The notes: generated from the sequence alone by a model not told the origin. 64,000 nucleotides of DNA from Apophysomyces variabilis (GCA_002749535.1 MZZL01000042.1:16998-80997), one strand, 5' to 3'. Shown: positions 34,082 through 45,881, counted from the stretch's first letter. Numbers and translations are program-made.

Positions 34082-37000
34082 TCAACTGATCAATTTCTTC
34101 AGCAAAGATATGACAACTACTTTCAGAATCCTTGCTCACTGCAGCTTGTAATTGACAATGGCAATGTGAGAGAAAATTCTGTGAACTGGAAGTACTGAGT
34201 CTAAGCTGAATGGGAGAAATAAGTTGGACCAAATCTCCAGACCCTGTTGTTCAAACGTTTGTTGTGTGGAAGAACTTTTGTTATATCAGCAGATGAATGC
34301 AAACGTGTGTTTCACAGGTGTCCTGTTTAGGACAAGTGTGTGTGTAAGAAAGTACAAAACTTGGCCTGGCCAAGCCATGGTATGAGGTTCATCTCCACCA
34401 TCTCTTTCAAGAAACAAAGCTTGAATATGTGAGCCTCATTGAGATTCAGCTTCAGCACTTTTATATTTTTGTCCTAGCAGTTTTATTATGTGATATTTCT
34501 TGATCCAATTGTTGATGAACGTTCCGTTAGGTGGGCAATGACAGAAGTTATACAATATGTGTTCATCAGTATAAGCATTTGCATAAAAATCAAGTAAGCA
34601 GCCATAATGAGCATCGTTTATTGTTAATGATGATTCCGGCTCAACTGCAAAGACATTTGCTGGGAGAGGTTCACATCTCTTAATGTTGTTCACAATCAAC
34701 GTGGATGAATGGATAAACTGGATAGGATCATAGTCTGGAGATACTGGCGAACATTGTTACTATATACTACTTGTTGCTAACTTCATCAGTAAGTCTAGCT
34801 GTTCAGGCGCTTCTTGAAAGTTAGGAGCAATGTGCTACAAGTAGTCTGATGCATTTGCTTTTTCCAGGAAACGGTTCATAAATGTCACCTCAAAAGAGTC
34901 TTTATAGTTTGTATTAATGCTCTTAAGAAAGCCATTATATCTTTCAAAGCTAAAAAGCCAGAACACATATATGGAGCCATAATCTTCAACCGTTTCACAC
35001 AGATGGAGATGTAAGTGCATGTTCAGAGTAATCTCTGTGTTGCCATAAAGATTCTCACAACCAATGCAAAATTGCCGCAGGAACTCATGTACTTGATCCA
35101 GTTCACTGAGGGTGATGGAAGGTTTACTGAGCAAACGGCAGGCGTTGACAAAGAACATCCAATTGCATAAATGGTCTTCTTCAAGATAACTCTTAAGAAC
35201 AAAAGGAGAATATATGATATACCAAGATTTCCATTCTTCCACTTTCATAAAGGGAAACCCACTGGCTATCTTAGTTTTAAGTGGCTCATACCTAGGAGGG
35301 ACAACAACACCTTTGGCCAATTCCTGCATTCGCCGGAGGTCAGTATTGCTCAACAAGTTGTAACTGTTAATCCACACATCTGCCATTCACTTTGCAGTTC
35401 CAAGGAATAAGTTATGCATTGGGTCAATAATGGTGCTACAGACTGGATCAAAATAAGGCAGGTTATGGACCTCTGACCAATGTATACCAGTTTTCTGTTC
35501 GAGTTCTTTTCATCTCTGGTGTGATGAAACTGCTTTCCATACGTTGGCTGCTTGTTGGTTGCTAGCCATTGTTCTTGGTACCCATGAATTATAGTCAAAG
35601 CCAGAATAGTCAATGGTTGTGGTACCTGAAAAAACGTCAAACTATTGGAGACTCTTGTGGCAAGCACATTTGCTAGCATGAGAGGTAAAGCCACTCACTT
35701 TCCTAGTGGCAGAAATATCATATACGATCATTAAAAGGGCTGCACAAACCATGATGCTATTGGGATATTGGTGCATAGGAATTCTTTTGCCATCATACAA
35801 ACATAAGAGCTCATCAACAAGTGGTTTCAAGTATTTGTTCATCTCACTCGTTTTCAGCTTCTGTGGCCCAGGTATCATGCCAACAAGAATTATGTTTTCT
35901 GTCTTATACCATTCCTCTCTGGGCAAGTTGTTGACAACCAAATAGATAGCACCACATGAATAAGAGAAATGCTGGAAAGGTTAGAACCAGTCAATATTAA
36001 GCGTCAACAAAAGTGAATGACAGAAGTCTACAAATCATCTACTATCACAATCACACAATTCATCCCACATTGCTCTATCATAGACGTTGAAAAATGCATC
36101 ATCTGGCACTGTGTGGTTCCTCCATTGTTCGATCTTGTCTTCAAACTCTGGCCATAGGAAAAGAATTTACAGGGCATAGATAAGAGAATTGTATGCAAAT
36201 TCCTTACATGATACAAGTTGGCTGCTAGATGTTTGCTTGAACAGTCAGTGCCTGCATTGTTGTTGTTGGCTGCAAGTGTTATGAGGAAACTCTATGAATG
36301 TACATTTATTAGGAGCTTCTGATCGCAAGTAGATGCTATGATACGTTTGACATGCAACATACTTTTCTACGCCTGAGGTAACCTTGCCAAAACCAGTCAG
36401 TGAGCGCGTGGTTGCAAGTGTTCTTAGAAACTGATAGTCATATCTAGCTGCTGCTATTAGCAATGCAAAAAACTGGTGCATGATGGTAGCGCCACGTTCA
36501 ATAAGAAAATAAGGCTGAAAGATCACTGAAGTACTTAAAAGAGAAATAAAGATAAAGGGATTAGAAGGATACTTTAAGACTCTTGGATATCATTTTATTC
36601 AAAAGTCCAATTACTGGTTTTAACAATCTCTACTACTAATATTTATACTGTCTGGATGCTTAGTCAGATATCTTATTAATCAGAGGATGCGTAAGCTCTA
36701 AGTAATCATGGTAGATTGATAATGATTGATAATGAGTGCTTGTCAAGATGTTATTGTCTATCTGAGTTTGAATAAGAGAATTCAGGGATGATGACAAATC
36801 ACTGTGTTCCTACTAAGATTGTAATCATTATACTTATCTTATCATACCAATTATAAGATAGAGAGACTATACCAGAAGTTTGTATAAGACCGCAATGATT
36901 GCTTTATTAAAGGAAACAAGGTGATAAGTAAATATGTATGATTGTTATATAATAAAAATATATTAAATACAACAATCACAATAAAGACAGCAAGGAACTT

Positions 37001-37596
37001 GACAAATGCATTTAGCATAGGGGCGATAGTAGGTACAAAACCTGTACATATAACTTTCAAGTCAATAGGTTCATTGTAAAATTTAAGCTATAAACCTCTT
37101 TCACTTGGTAAGTTGACTGCTGGTTGTTCCTCTGCCTGATATTCCAGTTGCTCATGCTGGAATTCATACTCTGTAGCATCTACAATGGATGTATCATCTT
37201 CTTCAACCTCTTCATTGACAAAAATGTTGTCCTTAATAGTGAGAGGTAAGTTTCTAGCAGATTTAGTCATTGTTTCCTCTGCATTATAATCAACTAAGAC
37301 ATCTACAGTCAATAAAATATTATTTTGGAAACTAAATCTTACAGTCAACTTCCATGTCAATCTCCTGAGGCAGTACTAGAATGCCTTGCATTTGTGAGGA
37401 AGCAGCTAATCGCAATTTTATAATGAGTATAGCTAATTTAAAATGTGTCGCCATTACCATGTTCAAAAGATTGCAAGCGGTCATTTTCTTCATGTCGTCT
37501 TACAGTCTGCATGGTCTGCATCACAAAGCCATGCTCATTTGCAGTAGAGTAAACAGAACATTTGCAAGCTATATTGTAGTTTGTATAGTAGCTCAT
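34082..37596 (-). pseudogene. Tnp2-type transposase of element C
   Basis: From MSYYTNYNIACKCSVY (Cys-rich N-terminus; the second C-X2-C position is Tyr here, Cys in A/B), through an acidic exon (NEEVEEDDTSIVDATEYE), FVKFLAVFIVI and, across solo LTR S3, FQPYFLIERGATIMHQFF. Then come the core (CQTYHSIYL, KASKCACHKS), KVEEWKSWYIIYSPFVLKSY, CNWMFFVNACRLLSKPS, FSFERYNGFLKSIN and a C-terminal VLPVHRIFSHIAI...VVVISLLKK. Closely parallels F. TGA codons at 35387 and 34436 fall at the same residues as in F. It is the likely former source of activity for A and B. Confidence 0.75.
36527..36974 (-). mobile_element. Solo LTR S3 in the Tnp2 gene of C
   Basis: A 448-bp insertion, TGAAGTACTT...AAATACAACA, with ATCAC duplicated at 36522-36526 and 36975-36979. 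Its left half resembles the R2 LTR (TTTAAGACTCTTGG, GATGCGTAAGC, GGTAGATTGAT), so it is a relative of that family. Without it the host frame reads AVFIVI-FQPYFLIER, matching F. Confidence 0.9.
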
Positions 37597-37599
37597 TGT

Positions 37600-37761
37600 T
37601 AAAAGGAAGCTCACATTAAAGGAATAAAAGTAGATCAAGTATTAATTACCCTAATTAAAAAAAAGGTTCCTTAAATGCAGCTATATTAAACCTCAGACAA
37701 AAAATTCTAGTAATATTTTAAGATACTAGAAAATTACTAAAACTCGTTTTTGAGTGCAGTG
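37600..37761. repeat. Right terminus of C
   Basis: Nearly identical to the right ends of A (to 1022) and B (to 10415): ACTAGAAAATTACTAAAACT, then CGTTTTTGAGTGCAGTG. ACTC..TTTTTGAGT forms a short hairpin just inside the terminus. Confidence 0.75.
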
Positions 37762-39046
37762 CAAAGTTCACCTAAGATCTTTTTCACAATATACTGCTTG
37801 ATTATCTGGTTTCTGCCACTTTGCCTTTTAATGCCATAGAGAACCCTGCGTTCCAGAAGCTGCTGTATCTTGCTTGCATAGCATCTAATAAATGACAGCT
37901 TTTACTTTCCAGTGCAAAAACAATCCACTGCAATCTTGATCAAGCCTATATGCTTTATCTTACTCAAATTATCGACCTTCTTAGACAGCAGCTATATATT
38001 TCATATACACTGGATGCATGGACAAGTAAATGGAGAGATGCATTTCTTGGTGTCATAGCACATTAGATAGATGAAAATTGGACACAAAAAACAGTTATTA
38101 TCAGTTTTGAGCCATTGTCTGGTAAACACAGCATAGATAACATAGGAACAGTTTTTGTAAATCTCTTGAAAAGTTTGGATCTTGACAAAAAATCTTTTTT
38201 TATTACTACTGACAATGCTAGCAACATGATCATGATGGCTAAGAGAATTGAAGAAAAAGTATCTTCTAACATTTTCCAAGCAGATCAAAACTATATTCCT
38301 TGTATTGCCCACATCATGAACTTATCTATGCAAGTAATCATTAGTGATGCTCTTAGTACTGATGCTTCTGAAGATGACAACTAAGAGATGAATAATAGCA
38401 ATCCTATTATTGATCCTTCCAAACAGGACCACCCAGATAAGTCTTGCTTAGCTTTTATGTATCTTACAAAATTTCTTAAAACCTTTGTTTAAAGGTGCCA
38501 TATTATGTCACTTGCAAAATGGTGTTAATAAGATTCACTCCTCCCTACAATGACTTGAGCACTATCATAACTGTGGCAAAGCTATCCAAAAAGCAAGCTC
38601 AACCCTAGAAATGGAAGATGCAAATGAAATGAATGAAAACCAAATGGTGGTGAAGGAGCTCATTCTTGACGTTAAAACTTGCTGGAATTCCACTTATGCT
38701 ATGATTGAACAGGCAATGGAAATGCGCCATGCTTACAACATAACCTGCAGTAGCATTCTGGAGCTGAAATCATACTATCTAAGCGAATAAGAATGGCAAG
38801 TCCTATAAGAGCTCCACACATTGCTAAAACCATTTTCTGAACTGATAAGAATATTTGGTGGTAAATAGTATCCTTCTTTATCAAGTACAGTCATTGGATA
38901 CAACGTGTTAATAGATCATCTTGAGGATTACTATGATAATGGAGGAAAGGTATAATTGAACTGTTACTGTAGGGAATGACGCTGACAGTTGTTGACCTTT
39001 TTAGGATTGTCCTGTGCTGTGATATGGAACTGAAGTAGCACAAAAC
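37762..39046 (+). pseudogene. H4 hAT transposase, central region
   Basis: Plus-strand frame DLFHNILLDYLVSATLPF, then FQKLLYLACIASN, SYTLDAWTSKWRDAFLGVIA (first catalytic Asp), FITTDNASNMIMMAKR (second Asp), CIAHIMNLSMQ, VKTCWNSTYAMIEQAM and VIGYNVLIDHLEDYY. This is the hAT core in order. Stops occur after KFT, SNK, IAH and elsewhere; the IAH stop is TAG for a Trp seen in H3. It is cut at 39046 by H3 and resumes at 58587. Confidence 0.8.
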
Positions 39047-39329
39047 TAGGGGTCTCCACAAATTGAATTGAATCAAATAACAGTACATTTATATTTGATT
39101 TGATTCATCACTGAATGATTCATATTCGATTCACCTATATTCATCAAATTAACAAATCAAATCAAATCAACCAATGAAATGAAGAAGTATTGCAGGTTAA
39201 GAATGTAAAGTCTCTGTTCCCCTGCCACAGGTTGTTGTTGTCATTTGAAAAAATTATATACGTTCTCAAAAGAAAAGAGAATGAAAAAAACAGATTGCAT
39301 TCTGACTACGCGTGCTGAATTGGATTAGA
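39047..39329. repeat. Left arm of H3 with GATTTGATTCA repeats
   Basis: Repeated variants of AATCAAATC / TTTGATTTGATTCA at 39063-39185. Matching GAATCGAATC / AATCAAATCG repeats occur at the right end (58458-58575). Probably the subterminal binding sites of this hAT family. No gene seen. Confidence 0.65.
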
Positions 39330-39560
39330 AGAAAAGAAAATGGCCAATTTGTTCTGTTGCCAAATTAAAAGCTCAAACTGACTTGTAAGCAGAAAAAGAA
39401 TATAGGAAGTCAAAATGCTTAGATTGTCCATATCATAAAAAAGCAAGCTTTATTGTATTAAGGTCGTCAAGCTATCTGGAACATATAAAAAGAAAAGAGT
39501 AGCAGCATTATGATGAAGTAGACTGCATTGCATTAAAGATTAAGAGATTGCAGAAGTAGT
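39330..39560 (+). pseudogene. Orphan BED-type zinc-finger remnant
   Basis: Plus-strand frame WPICSVAKLKAQTDL, then EYRKSKCLDCPYHKKASFIV, SSSYLEHIKRKE and HYDEVDCIALKIKRLQK, with stops after TDL and RKE. C-X2-C...H.....(H) spacing resembles the DNA-binding finger of a hAT transposase. It does not match the fingers of H1-H4 here, and no transposase core follows on this strand. Confidence 0.45.
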
Positions 39561-39588
39561 TGTTGTCTTTATGCCAATATTAAATTTC

Positions 39589-39730
39589 TGAAAGATAAGG
39601 AAGGATATAAGGCAAGAGAAGGAAAAGGAAAAAGAAGTGAAATGATAAGTAAAGAGTAAACGCATCATCTTTGAGACTGTGAAAAAAGATTTTTATTTTT
39701 TGGTAGAAGGGTTTAATACCCTTTGCCATG
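39589..39730 (-). repeat. Possible LTR fragment in H3
   Basis: TGAAAGATAAGG... contains, on the minus strand, AAAAATAAAAATC followed by ACAGTCTCAAAG, the same poly(A)-like block found in every LTR of the window. No second end or target duplication is seen. Probably the truncated end of a lost retrotransposon. Confidence 0.4.
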
Positions 39731-39791
39731 AATCAAACAACACAGACTGTTTCAACGATTCCAGCAACAAATGATTGCATTCAGGTGGAAT
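39731..39791 (-). pseudogene. H3 hAT transposase, C-terminal tail
   Basis: On the minus strand the frame from 50339 (SERCFSHAKFF) continues across H2 and one GGTGGAAT as IPPECNHLLLESLKQSVLFDSW. It would be the last residues of the hAT dimerisation domain. Assignment rests mainly on frame continuity at the H2 junction. Confidence 0.45.
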
Positions 39792-39918
39792 TAAGGCTTG
39801 AATGTAGGCTGGGAAAGCCCGAAGCCTGGCCCAGTTTAGCCCAGCCCACCAGGACTTGGTCCATAGATCGGGCCCAAATTTTATGGCCCAATGGGAACTG
39901 GGCCAATATATAGGCCCA

Positions 39919-40215
39919 CACTACAGTAACCGGGTTCACTGAAAGTAGGGAAAATTCACTGAAAGTAGTGATCCCTATTTTTGTACAGGTAGGGAAAATC
40001 CACTGAAAGTAGGGATCACTGAAAGTAGGGAAAAATCACTGAAAGTAGTGATCACTGAAAGTAGGGAAAAAACACTGAAAACAGTGATCCCTATTTTTGT
40101 ACAGGTAGGGAAAATCCACTAAAAGTAGGGATCACTGAAAGTAGGGAAAAATCACTGAAAGTAGTGATCACTGAAAGTAGGAAAAAACAGTGAAAAGTAG
40201 TGATTGCAAATAATA
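39919..40215. repeat. Left subterminal repeats of E2
   Basis: About thirteen units of ATCACTGAAAGTAGGGAAAA and ATCACTGAAAGTAGTG type, including a longer tandem duplication (about 39950-40075 against 40075-40190, each carrying CCCTATTTTTGTACAGGTAG). Related in design, not in sequence, to the E1 arrays. Confidence 0.8.
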
Positions 40216-41256
40216 GCTTTTATTGGATAAACCGACCCCAGTAATTGTACTAACAATAAACATATACCTAGTGTATCCCTACATTACCATACTTACCTAA
40301 CACTAAAAGAATGGTTTAACAACTAATAAATATATACGATCGCGCAGTTGCTTCCACATGCTTAAACTGTGAAACAAATATGAACGTTGACCGATTGATA
40401 AGCATGTAAAAACAATGATAAGTCTGAAGTCAGGGAACAGGACAGCCTAATAAGTGTGTGAGAAGTGATACCAATATACGGACATGGTTATTACCAGTGT
40501 AAAAAAGACAACAACGAGGTTGAAGACTAAAATAAAAAGGAGCGCAAAAACAGGTAAGCAACTATCCATTAAGAATAAGAGAAGACTTACAGTAGAATAG
40601 ACAGCAAGAAAATGTAATTGAAAAGCTAAATTTACCTGTAAGTACGAGATGACCGATAGGAAAAGTTAATTTACCTGAATGGATTACTTTGTAAAAAACA
40701 TGACGTAATCGTGTTAAAAGTAGAGCCAACGATTTAAACCCTAGGAAAGCGAATGCTAAAGTAATAATACAAGTGAGAAAGAATAGTACAGAAAGACGGC
40801 GTCTTACATATGACCTTAAGGAAAGGCAGAACGGAATGACAGGCTGGAACCTTTAGGTGACATGGCATTACAGTAGCTGTCCTTTATATAATAGAATGTT
40901 AGCGGACAGAATAAAAGAACTGAATACTTACAGGCATTTTGCTATAAGGGAAATGGAGTTTCAATGGCAAGAGAAAAGTAAAGCAACAGAAAAAGTGAGT
41001 AAAGTGAAAGAAAAGAGTACGCAACTAAAAAAAGACTGGCGCGAATTTGTCATTGGAAAATAAAAGGCATTTATTGGCTGTTTGTTTCTATCTAATCTAT
41101 GTGACGCCTGCCCTGTCTTCCCCCTCCCTCTGCACAGCACTATAGCAGCAAAGACAGAAAAGTCTGCTCTAGAATATCAGCTGCTGTTACATTCACTCCA
41201 GACTTTTTCCTAACAATAACTTTAATAAACAAATCATACAATTCAAATCAACTGTC
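40216..41256. other. Non-coding left arm of E2
   Basis: AT-rich, with short open stretches only and no homology to the other elements that I can recognise. Probably ORF1 3' region and spacer. Confidence 0.5.
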
Positions 41257-41922
41257 TTACTTCTTTACAGCATTGTAAGCATTTTCCCATCTGCGAGTGA
41301 TGAGAAAAGTAGCTCCCCAATTACTCTCGCAGAGGTCCAAAGGCACACCCATTTGAAGCCCAACTTGCTCCATCGTCATGAAAGCCTGCTCACGCTTGGC
41401 AGCAGGCACCGAACTCCAGGGCTTATCACGGGCAGAGAAGCCGCACGCCATCTCCAATTGCTCCATGATGACGGTTGCCTTCTTTCCAAGCAGTACATAG
41501 ATTGCTTGCAGAACGTGCGCCAGTTGCGTGGGGTTCTGCGCAAAAATAAGGGACCTCAGACTCTTCACAACTGAAACCTTCGTCTCTTGTTTCTTGCAGT
41601 TCTTCCCTTCCAGCCATGCTTTTACCGCGTCGTCTATTTCCTCAGGAATGTAGCAGTGGTTATTCTTTATGCACCATGAAGGAGGGATATCACAGACAAT
41701 AGGTGGGATTGACCAGCTGTCCAGGCTAATGTCAGGTACACCTAGCGATTGCTAACTGTTCGCCATAATTGCACTATTTTCTTCGCGCCTTTGGAACGCC
41801 CTTTCCACAGCAGCCTCTATCATGTCAGGGAGTTCCTCTCGCAACTTCTCCATCAGTATGGTTACAATGCGGGATTCCACATCTTCCCTTGAGCGTTTGT
41901 TGTTTGAAGCAGTAGTAGACAT
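41257..41922 (-). pseudogene. ORF1 accessory protein of E2
   Basis: Starts MSTTASNNKRSREDVESRIV, with a helical charged N-terminus (LMEKLREELPDMIEAAVERAF). A TAG at 41752 follows IMANS. The frame then continues through SIPPIVCDIPPSWCI, EEIDDAVKAWLEGKNCKKQE, LAHVLQAIYVLLGKKATVIMEQLEMACGFSA, WSSVPAAKREQAFMTMEQ and GVPLDLCESNWGATFLITRR. The C-terminal third closely matches ORF1 of E1. One nonsense codon apart, it is open. Confidence 0.75.
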
Positions 41923-42632
41923 GTCAGTTGTAAAATTTAAAAAAAAGAGATATGATAAATAGATATAGTACAATCACTTAACTGTTCGCTATATATATAT
42001 GTAGCCTTCCTATCATCTATGAAACGTTGTGGCCAATATAAACCCTGATTGATGATGAAGTAATTGATAATCACGCAATTCAAAGAGATTATAATAAGAT
42101 CGTAGTTGAACGTAATGAACAATGCTGAAATGATTGCAAGATATGACAGCTGATGGTGGAAATCTAACGAGATAGAGATGATTATCAACAAGAAAAGATG
42201 GCAAACGATGATGAAAGACCGCGTTTGTCGGTTGTTCATAGATGCTGTTGGTCGTACTACATTGATGACGTTCCAAATATAGAAAAGCGATCTGTCGGAG
42301 GCACAGGCAGAGATAGATGATGGCGGTATCAAAATCAGTAATTGCTTTTTGTTACACACGCAGCATAGGCAATACACTGCAAGTAGATCTTTCAATGTCC
42401 AAAGATGGTGCAATCGATCCATCATTCCATAATGCTATTATACAACGATCACCTTATCCAACCTAGATCTGATGTCTTGTTCAAGAATGATCATCTTATC
42501 TAACATAGATTTGATGTCTTGTTTAAAAAAATCTTCCTACAATAAATGCATATATATAAGCCCTCTTTGTTTTAATCATTTCTTGTATCTTACCTTTATT
42601 TTTTTTTCTTGAGATTACTGTACCTATCTACC
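41923..42632. promoter_or_regulatory. Divergent intergenic region of E2
   Basis: About 710 bases between the two divergent ATGs. AT-rich, with a repeated TGATCATCTTATC motif at 42447 and 42489. No gene supported. Confidence 0.45.
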
Positions 42633-45600
42633 ATGACCCTCCCAACTATCACTACATGCAACACTTGCAAAATTACCTTTACCAACAAAAACAAATACAA
42701 CCGTCATCTGAAAGCATGTTTCATAAAGCATGAAAAGGATCTGATCAGGCTTGTTTCCATCAACGATGAATCTATGGTAAGTAGTATATGCCGATCAGTC
42801 ATAATATGTACTAACCTTGCTTTGGTTTCCATATAGGATGTTGACAGCTACACTGAAGACATTGACGATGATCACACCGCATTAATTGAACGGATTCAAG
42901 CCTTGGACACTCTGGCGGATGATCATTTAGATGATGAGACTTCATCTAATAAATCAGAAACTGAAGAAGGCAATTGCATCAACTTTCCATCTGAAGTTCT
43001 TGATGAAATAGAGAGAGCAATAGAAACCGATAATTGTAAGTAGACTGACAGCAGTGGTATCTTACTAAAAGATGCAATAGTCGACCATTACTTCAATTCC
43101 ATAGAACTCTATGCAGAATTAGTCAAGAATCGTCCCCACGTAATCGAGTATAAACGCACTGCTCAATGGACCCATATGGAATGCTTCAGCGTAAAGCTGT
43201 TCAAGACAGCAGTTTCGTCCAACGTTTCACGTAAAGCATACAATGATATTGTAAAGATCTTCAACGAATTCCTAAACGTTGTGCAATCAGGTACGTGTGT
43301 CTTTTTCTCATTCTGTTTAAATGTTCTTACCAATGGACATAGATTGAAGCATGACGCATTCACCACTTCTGAGCTATCATTTGTCTGAACAATTGGTAAA
43401 GGACGCTTATCACGTTGAGCCAAAGATATACGACGTTTGTCCAGAAGGTTGCGTTCTGTATATGAGCCATGATGACATGACGAAGTGTCTACACTATGGC
43501 AAAGCGCGTTATACAGAGTCAAATAAACGTCAGTTGAATGGCGAGGTCATTAAGAAGCCAGTGCAAAGCATGACCATGCTTCCAGTTGCTGAGCAGCTTG
43601 CCCTCATGCTGGGCGATGAGGAAACTCATAAGTTGCTCTCCTACCGCCATTTGTGTGAGCATGCCGATGGAACATATATGGACTTCTTTGACGGCCAAGT
43701 GTACGAATCACTGCGTAATGAGAAGCAGCTATTGAGGGGAAGCTATGACATCGGTCTCTCCTTATATGTCGACGGTTTCCAACCTTTTAATAGCAGCAAC
43801 ACCTCATTGACGATAATGCACCTGGTGGTTCTCAACTTTGACCCCTCTGAATGGTAATGTTAAACAAATTTGCATAATGAAACTAATCAAGTTGCCTTGC
43901 CTTTTCAGCTATGAGAACTGCAACATGCTTCAGTTGGGCATCACGCCAGGTCCAAGCGCCCCAAAGAGTATCTGGTCCTTTCTTCGGCCGTTCCTTCATG
44001 AGCTGCAAGACCTTGAACGCAATGGCTTGGTCGTTAAAACTCCTGATGGTAGTGAGATTGCCGCAAAAGTCCATTTACTTCTCGCCACTGGTGACATCCC
44101 TGCGGTTGCCAGCCTCTGCAACCATACCAGCTTTTCCTCTTACTATGGTTGCCGGCAGTGCCTCATCAGAGGAGAAAAAACCAGCGGTATATACTTCATC
44201 CCTGATCTGTCTCTACCCTTCTAAAGACGTCCACGGGAACAATTTGCTCAAGGCGATACGGTATGTGAGATGGATCCTATCACAAGTCATACGTTATATA
44301 CTAAAAAACTTTTTCAATTATTACTTACGCTTAACAGGAACAAGGTATCAAAGCACCAGTTCCATTCACATCGTTGAGCACGTTCACAGGTGCATATTTC
44401 TTTGGTTTGGATGAGATGCATCTGTTGGGACATGGATTAGGAAGATTGCTTTGGAGCATGCTCATAAATGACAAGGAGAAGTTCAGTTGCAACAAACTGG
44501 ATAAGCATGGGAACATCATTGCACAGTATCCATTCGCTCTCAAGAATTGAAATACATGCTGTGCAATTGGTGAGGCCATAGAACGATCTTATCAAACAAT
44601 CCCTGTTGCGTTCCAAGGCCGTTGGAAAAACATTGCAACAAACACGGGCCATTACAGGGCGGTTGATTGGCTGGACTTTTTGTTGTACGCTGTGCCGACG
44701 GTGGTAGTGGAAGGTTTGGAAGAAGAAGAGACCCATAAAGCTGTGATGGATCTTGTTGTCACTTGCCAGTTGTGTCTGCAGTGGACGTACACTGATTCAG
44801 ACATGGATGTTATTGAGAGGTAAGTAATACAAAAGATATAAAAACATAAACTGACCTTTTACGTTTATAAGGAACATTGCAAACTGGCAAACTTTCTTGC
44901 TTCAAAAGTACAGTAACAACAATGCCACTCTCAAGCCTCCAGTGTTTACCATTACCCAGCATTACCTTTGCCACATCGCTTCCACTATGCGCAACCTTGG
45001 TCCTCTCCGTGCAATCTCTGCAAGGTGTATGGAACGCACTAACGGTTTGTATAAGAAAATGATCCGTTCCATGTCAGCACCAGGAACCAACGCCAGCAAC
45101 ATCGTGAAGAGAATCGCCGCCTTCCGCTTCTTAGAGAGGGTTCATCCACAACTGCAGGAAACTGTAGCGTACGATGAGCTCTCATATCTTGCTGCAAGAC
45201 TAGGTTCAACCGAACCTCAAATCTGGAAGCCTTACCATAAAGAAACCAACGTGCAAAACTTCCAAGGAGCCGTTGGCGTTAACGGGCATACATTCCACAA
45301 TCTGCTTGCTGCTTTCTGGATTGGCCAAGGCAAATTCACATCTGCAGCAACTCCCCACAGCGTCATTCCAGAACTGCATTCCCAGTTTCTTGCGTCAGGC
45401 CGTGTGTGGAAGGACAGTTGTGTTTATTCTAGCAAGCTTCATGATAACTGCCACGACTCTAGCCGATGCAATTCATTGGCGTTGTATGAAATTGCCAGGA
45501 TAACGTAAGTTTCAGTTATATGTTATTGGATGGGCAATTTACAGGTCTGAACTTGATTGCCTTAGCAACGCTGGCTGTGAGATTCGCGAGATATTCCTTG

Positions 45601-45881
45601 GGGAGACTCAGTTCTATGTATACCACCAGCATCAGGGAGACAGACGAATTCTTGCAGTTGTCCATTTCTATAAGAACGTGAATCAGCAAAGCAATCACTT
45701 CCCGGTGCTTTCCAGAACCACGTCTGACAGGGGGGTCTTGAGGGTGGTTGACGTTAATGGATTGACAAGCACAGCTGGACTGGTGCAAAGCCTTGATTCG
45801 AACAACTGCTTCCATGTCATTTGGCCTTATGGCAAGATGAACCAGACAGTCAAGTTTGGAAACCCTGCTTCTTTAGGGTAG
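42633..45881 (+). pseudogene. Tnp2-type transposase of E2, eight exons
   Basis: Exons: 42633-42776, 42837-43035, 43081-43290, 43343-43853, 43909-44260, 44338-44819, 44872-45504, 45545-45881. Structure and junction positions match E1 one for one. The product has a C2HC finger (CNTCKITF...HLKAC), an acidic linker, LYVDGFQPF, ATGDIPAVASLCNH, YGCRQC, FFGLDEMHLLGHG, DWLDFLLYAVPT, ERTNGLYKKMI and KFGNPASLG at the end. Stops are present at 44222 and 44548, and one near the start of exon 4. CACTA cut-and-paste transposase by family; inactive here. Confidence 0.85.

Larger units (their letters stand above)
30315..37761 (+). mobile_element. CACTG element C (full-length relative of A and B)
   Basis: Left end CACTGGATAGAACGCTCTAT, right end ...GAGTGCAGTG, both matching B. 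It carries ORF1 on the plus strand and Tnp2 on the minus strand, convergent. The assembled length of 7447 bp includes a 1400-bp perfect duplication next to an N, probably artefactual, and a 448-bp solo LTR. It splits the H4 hAT transposase. The flanks are AAA left and CAAA right, so the duplication is AAA with one extra base; with that reading H4 rejoins in frame. Confidence 0.88.
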
